From NCBI RefSeq assembly GCF_008692035.1, contig NZ_VTFG01000001.1, forward strand, positions 2,480,001 through 2,544,000: a DNA stretch of 64,000 nt. The letters run 5' to 3'. The translations under genes and the position numbers were made by a program. Positions 60,622 through 64,000 of the stretch are shown in pieces. The notes under the pieces were generated by a model. It searched no databases and was not told the origin of the DNA. It was given only the letters and a program-made list of their open reading frames with translations. This DNA is from Pseudomonas marginalis (GTDB lineage Bacteria > Pseudomonadota > Gammaproteobacteria > Pseudomonadales > Pseudomonadaceae). The first letter of the stretch is position 1. Every line of letters begins with the position of its first letter.

Positions 60622-60933
60622 ATGAACTCAATCCACTGGACCCGAAAAGCCGTCAAGCAATTGCTTCGATTGCATTCGTATCATCAGCAACAAGTGCGTG
60701 ATGCCGTCTTCGTACTTGAACGCATGCCCGACGCAGTCAACGTCAAGGCGTTGGTCAACCACCCCTGCGGTTACCGATTAAGGGTCGGGAGTTACCGAGT
60801 CCTTTTCGACTGGGACGGCAATATCCAGGTAGTCAGCATTCAAGAGGTCAAGAAACGTGACGAGCGAACCTACTGCCATACAGATCATCCACAATACGGA
60901 GGGCAAGCCAGCGTTCGTGGTGATCCCTTATGA
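60622..60933 (+). CDS. RelE/ParE-superfamily toxin
   Basis: This 103-residue protein starts MNSIHWTRKAVKQLLRLH and has the RelE-type core YRLRVGSYRVLFDWDG, then VVSIQEVKKRDERTY. RelE toxins are usually near 85-95 residues; the last part here extends 77 bases into the following antitoxin gene. The toxin gene comes first and the antitoxin second, the reverse of classical relBE. Confidence 0.87.
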   Translation: MNSIHWTRKAVKQLLRLHSYHQQQVRDAVFVLERMPDAVNVKALVNHPCGYRLRVGSYRVLFDWDGNIQVVSIQEVKKRDERTYCHTDHPQYGGQASVRGDPL

Positions 60934-61183
60934 ACACTATCTGGCCCGGCAGAACGATCCAAACCTCATCCCCCACGCGGTCGTCAGCCGCCTGGTAGAT
61001 GGAGCCACTCCGATCCGAGCCTGGCGCGAACACCTGAACCTGACCCAGGAAGAAGTCGCCCTACGCCTGGGGATTTCCCAATCCGCATTTGCCCAGCAAG
61101 AGGCGGTGAACAAACCTCGCCGGACGACGCGGGAAAAGATTGCCAAGGCATTTGGCATTAACGCCGCTCAGCTCGAGCTATAA
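60857..61183 (+). CDS. Xre-family antitoxin paired with RelE-like toxin
   Basis: This 108-residue protein has a short N-terminal part with AFVVIPYEHYLARQ (Phd-like strand and helix) and a C-terminal Xre helix-turn-helix, LTQEEVALRLGISQSAFAQQE (about 57-77, shown in part). GTG 60857 is chosen because AGAGG lies about 9 bases before it; this gives a 77-bp overlap with the toxin gene. It should neutralise the toxin and repress the pair. Confidence 0.87.
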   Translation: MTSEPTAIQIIHNTEGKPAFVVIPYEHYLARQNDPNLIPHAVVSRLVDGATPIRAWREHLNLTQEEVALRLGISQSAFAQQEAVNKPRRTTREKIAKAFGINAAQLEL

Positions 61184-61232
61184 GGTCAACCGGGACAGTC
61201 CGCGCCTTCCAGCCACTTAAAAGCGAAACCCT

Positions 61233-61598
61233 ATGCTCTATCGTCTAGCCGCAGACAGCCTCGTGCTGTTCCACCTGTGTTTCATCCTGTTCGTACTGTT
61301 TGGTGGGCTGCTGGCCCTGAAATGGCGCCCGGTTATCTGGCTGCACCTGCCCGCCGCTGCGTGGGGCGTGGCGGTCGAAGTGTTCCACCTGCCCTGCCCG
61401 CTGACCCGCTGGGAAAACCTGTTTCGCCACCTCGCCGGGCAGGACGGTTATGGCGGTGGGTTTATCGAGCATTACATCCTCACGCTGATCTACCCGGCCG
61501 GGCTGACGCCACAGATCCAACTGGGCCTGGGCGGGTTGGTGCTGGCGATCAATATCGCGGTGTATGTGCGCTTGATCAGGCGTTACGTACAGGCTTGA
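61233..61598 (+). CDS. DUF2784 small membrane protein
   Basis: This 121-residue protein has three or four transmembrane helices. It starts MLYRLAADSLVLFHLCFILFV and holds HLPCPLTRWEN, both typical of DUF2784. No function is known. It has its own short leader and is not clearly part of an operon. Confidence 0.82.
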   Translation: MLYRLAADSLVLFHLCFILFVLFGGLLALKWRPVIWLHLPAAAWGVAVEVFHLPCPLTRWENLFRHLAGQDGYGGGFIEHYILTLIYPAGLTPQIQLGLGGLVLAINIAVYVRLIRRYVQA

Positions 61599-61654
61599 GA
61601 CAGCTTCTCTGGTGAAGAATCAGACTCCCTCAGTCCCTTCACCGGCGCGCCCCC

Positions 61655-62233
61655 ATGTCCGAAGCCTTCGAAGTCCCCAGCCCCCACGAAAAACACCTCG
61701 AACACACCACCGAACATGCCCACGCCCGTGGTGACAGTTTCGCCAGCCGCATCGCCGTCATGACCGCGCTGATGGCCACCCTCGGCGCCATGCTCAGCTA
61801 CCAGGCCGGCTCCACCGAGAGTGAGGCGGCGATGGACAAGAACAACGCGGCCATCATCAAGACCGACGCCGCCAACCAATGGAACTACTACCAGGCCAAG
61901 TCCAGCCGACAGAACCTGGCGGAACTCGCGACCCATATTCCCGGTGTGGATGCCGCCCATTACAAGGATGAGATCGAGCGCTACAAAAGCCAGAAGGAAG
62001 AGGTACGCAAGCAAGCGGAAAAACTGGAAGCGACCTCAAAGGAATGGGATGAAAAATCCGAGCAGGCCCTGCACCAGCATCATCGCTGGGCCCAGGCGAT
62101 GACCGCGATTCAGATCGCGATTTCGCTGGCGGCGATTACGTTGTTGACGAGAAGGGAATGGTTGAAGCGCATGTCCTATGCGGCGGCGGGTGTGGCGGTG
62201 GTGCTAGGTAGCCTGGCCTGGCTGCATATCTAG
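61655..62233 (+). CDS. DUF4337 family membrane protein
   Basis: This 192-residue protein begins with a His/Glu-rich stretch and a first helix (about 32-52), a long charged helical region (about 60-140, probably coiled coil) and two C-terminal helices (about 148-165 and 170-190). NQWNYYQAKSSRQNL is the DUF4337 signature. Function is unknown. Confidence 0.82.
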   Translation: MSEAFEVPSPHEKHLEHTTEHAHARGDSFASRIAVMTALMATLGAMLSYQAGSTESEAAMDKNNAAIIKTDAANQWNYYQAKSSRQNLAELATHIPGVDAAHYKDEIERYKSQKEEVRKQAEKLEATSKEWDEKSEQALHQHHRWAQAMTAIQIAISLAAITLLTRREWLKRMSYAAAGVAVVLGSLAWLHI

Positions 62234-62303
62234 CAATTTTACTTGGGCGCGTTGCACTCATCGCTATATAGTAAATGGCATAACGCTACCCAAGGAGAGA
62301 CCG

Positions 62304-62963
62304 GTGTCCGCACAACCCAAAGAAGCCGTGGGCGCCGCCTACAGCATTGAATCCATGCGCTATGCCCAGGCCATGACCTGGCAAGCCATCGACCACCTCG
62401 CCCAGCGCATCCGCCCCGGCATGCTGGAATCCGAAGCACGCGAATTGGGCAAGCACGTGCTTGCCGAACTCGACATGCAACGCATCTGGCACCCGCTGCT
62501 GGTGCGCTTCGGCGCCAACACCCTGAAGACCTTCAAACAACGCTCCGATGGCGACCCGGTGCTGGGCGACAACGACATTTTCTTCATCGACATGGGCGCC
62601 GTGTGGCAAGGCCACGAAGGTGACGCCGGCGCGACCTTCGCCACCGGCAACGACGCGGACATGATTGCCTGCGCCCACGCCGCCAAGGCGCTGTTCGACC
62701 GCGTGCAAGCGCGCTGGAAAAACGACCAGGTCGTCGGCCTGGAGCTTTACCGCTATGCCGAAGAACAAGCCCAGGCCATGGGCTGGCAACTGAACCTGGA
62801 CATCAAGGGCCATCGCGTCAGCGACTTCCCCCACGCCATCCATCGTGGCGGCGACCTGGGTGACTTCGAGCACTACCCGAATGCAGGGCTATGGATCCTG
62901 GAAATCCAGCTCGCCCACCCGACCAAGCCCTACGGCGCCTTCTATGAAGACTTACTCGCCTGA
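62304..62963 (+). CDS. M24-family metallopeptidase-like protein
   Basis: This 219-residue protein has the pita-bread fold of methionine aminopeptidase and Xaa-Pro peptidase. Metal ligands seem present: Asp in FFIDMGAVW, Asp in GHEGDAGATF, His in DFPHAIHRGG and late Glu in WILEIQL. GTG 62304 is used with AAGGAG upstream. Substrate unknown; 17 bp separate it from the next gene, so they may be co-transcribed. Confidence 0.86.
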   Translation: MSAQPKEAVGAAYSIESMRYAQAMTWQAIDHLAQRIRPGMLESEARELGKHVLAELDMQRIWHPLLVRFGANTLKTFKQRSDGDPVLGDNDIFFIDMGAVWQGHEGDAGATFATGNDADMIACAHAAKALFDRVQARWKNDQVVGLELYRYAEEQAQAMGWQLNLDIKGHRVSDFPHAIHRGGDLGDFEHYPNAGLWILEIQLAHPTKPYGAFYEDLLA

Positions 62964-62980
62964 CCGTTAAAGGAACAGAA

Positions 62981-63334
62981 ATGGAACGCTCCACTGAACA
63001 CTCTGTGCTGTTGTTTTCCTACGGCACATTGCAGGACAAAACCGTGCAACTGGCCAACTTCGGGCGGGAACTGGCAGGCCGACACGATGCAATGCTGGGC
63101 TACGCACAAAGCTGGGTAGAAATCACCGACCCGCAGGTACTGGCCAGCAGTGGCAAGACCCATCACCCGATTGTGCAACCTACCACCGAGGCGGGGGCGC
63201 GTATTGAGGGGATGGTGTTTCAGATTTCCGAGCAGGAACTGGCGGCGGCGGATGCGTATGAAGTGGCGGACTACAAGCGCATGGCTGTGACGTTGGCGTC
63301 CGGGCTGACGGCGTGGGTGTATGTGCAAGCCTGA
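62981..63334 (+). CDS. Gamma-glutamylcyclotransferase family (AIG2-like) protein
   Basis: This 117-residue protein has the N-terminal substrate loop FSYGTLQD (about 12-19) and a catalytic Glu candidate in ADAYEVADYKR (about 93), as in AIG2/GGCT-like enzymes that cyclise gamma-glutamyl compounds to 5-oxoproline. The actual substrate is unknown. Confidence 0.85.
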   Translation: MERSTEHSVLLFSYGTLQDKTVQLANFGRELAGRHDAMLGYAQSWVEITDPQVLASSGKTHHPIVQPTTEAGARIEGMVFQISEQELAAADAYEVADYKRMAVTLASGLTAWVYVQA

Positions 63335-63411
63335 AGATGACGTTGCCCAAATCGCCCAAGCTTTAACCTGAGCCCGCGACGTATCATGGGCCAACCTTTC
63401 GAGAATGGCCC

Positions 63412-64000
63412 ATGAACCTCAGTATCTTCTACGCACTCGCCGCCGCCGCCCTGTTCGGCGCCAGCACCCCGCTCGCCAAACACCTCGGCCTGGGCCTCTC
63501 GCCCGTGCTGCTCGCCGGCCTGCTCTATCTTGGCAGTGGCGTCGGCCTCGCTGGTGTGCGCGTGATTCGTGATCGCGGCTGGAAACCCTCCGGGCTAACC
63601 CCTTCGGAATGGCCCTGGCTGCTCGGCGCCGTCGCATTCGGCGGCATCCTCGGGCCCGTCGCGTTGATGTTCGGCCTGACCCGCACCGCCGGCGCCACCG
63701 CCTCCCTGATGCTCAACCTGGAATCGGTGCTGACCGCCGTTGTCGCCTGGGTCGTGTTCAGGGAAAACGCCGACCGTCGCATCGTCCTGGGGATGATCGC
63801 CATCGTGCTGGGCGGCGTGGTGTTGTCAGGGGCCGACGGCGGTGGCACCAGCCATGACTGGACGGGGCCGCTGGCGGTTGCCGTGGCGTGCCTGTGCTGG
63901 GGGATCGATAACAACCTGACGCGCAAAGTGTCTGCGTCGGACGCGCTGTTTATCGCCGGGGCCAAGGGGTTGATCGCGGGGCTGGTGAATGGCGGGTTGG
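63412..64000 (+). CDS. EamA/DMT-family transporter, N-terminal part (3' cut by window end)
   Basis: An open frame of 196 codons runs to the end of the window with no stop. It encodes helices beginning LSIFYALAAAALFGASTPLA and a GLTRTAGATASLMLNLESVL segment typical of EamA repeat 1; CLCWGIDNNLTRK opens repeat 2. It is a predicted inner-membrane metabolite exporter of about 290 residues when complete. Substrate unknown. Confidence 0.88.
   Translation, partial: MNLSIFYALAAAALFGASTPLAKHLGLGLSPVLLAGLLYLGSGVGLAGVRVIRDRGWKPSGLTPSEWPWLLGAVAFGGILGPVALMFGLTRTAGATASLMLNLESVLTAVVAWVVFRENADRRIVLGMIAIVLGGVVLSGADGGGTSHDWTGPLAVAVACLCWGIDNNLTRKVSASDALFIAGAKGLIAGLVNGGL

Overview
This is chromosomal DNA of a fluorescent Pseudomonas, most likely of the P. 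fluorescens complex. Codon use is uniformly GC-rich. The block cobA-oprF-sigX-cmpX-cfrX-cmaX-rraA-hydrolase-ppsA-ppsR has the P. aeruginosa order. Copies of the palindromic repeat typical of P. fluorescens genomes (core TGTGGGAGGGGGCTTGC) sit between many genes. No tRNA, rRNA, CRISPR array, prophage or insertion sequence was seen.

Layout. 1-5.5 kb: purine catabolism (end of xdhB, xdhC, guaD), a GntR/FCD regulator and a BenE-like permease. 5.5-14.3 kb: housekeeping genes (YggL-like protein, dacB, a CHASE-PAS-GGDEF diguanylate cyclase, rlmKL, rmf, pyrD). 14.3-17.1 kb: four leftward genes that look like an orphan remnant of an Inv/Mxi-Spa (SPI-1) type III secretion locus: an InvG-like secretin, a 70-residue SpoA protein, a HilA-like DNA-binding domain and an IagB-like transglycosylase. 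17.1-23 kb: nitrate assimilation control and uptake (nasS, nasT, nasA, a PP2C/kinase fusion, cobA). Each of its two transcription units has a sigma-54 promoter followed by a two-hairpin ANTAR leader and terminator. The nirB-nirD-nasC genes expected before cobA are absent. 23-32.2 kb: the oprF/sigX envelope-stress block and ppsA/ppsR.

32.3-39.4 kb is the most unusual region. A MocR regulator faces an operon of a DMT exporter; a 620-residue fusion of JAMM protease, ubiquitin-like sulfur carrier ending in Gly-Gly, MoeB/ThiF-type E1 and rhodanese; a cysteine-synthase-like enzyme; a serine acetyltransferase with an extra C-terminal domain; and an AlaX-type tRNA-editing protein. The parts match the CysO-Mec-MoeZ-CysM route of Mycobacterium, packed mostly into one chain, and suggest protein-thiocarboxylate-dependent synthesis and export of cysteine or a cysteine-like amino acid.

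39.4-48 kb: the 2-methylcitrate (propionate) operon gntR-prpB-prpC-acnD-prpF-prpD. 48-51.2 kb: a retropepsin-like / transglutaminase-7TM / ATP-grasp trio. 51.2-64 kb: pabB, a HigBA module, thrH, cysH, an NCS1 permease with a hydantoin-racemase-family protein, a LysR/SDR pair, a HAD phosphatase, a RelE/Xre module, small conserved proteins and the start of another EamA transporter cut by the window end.
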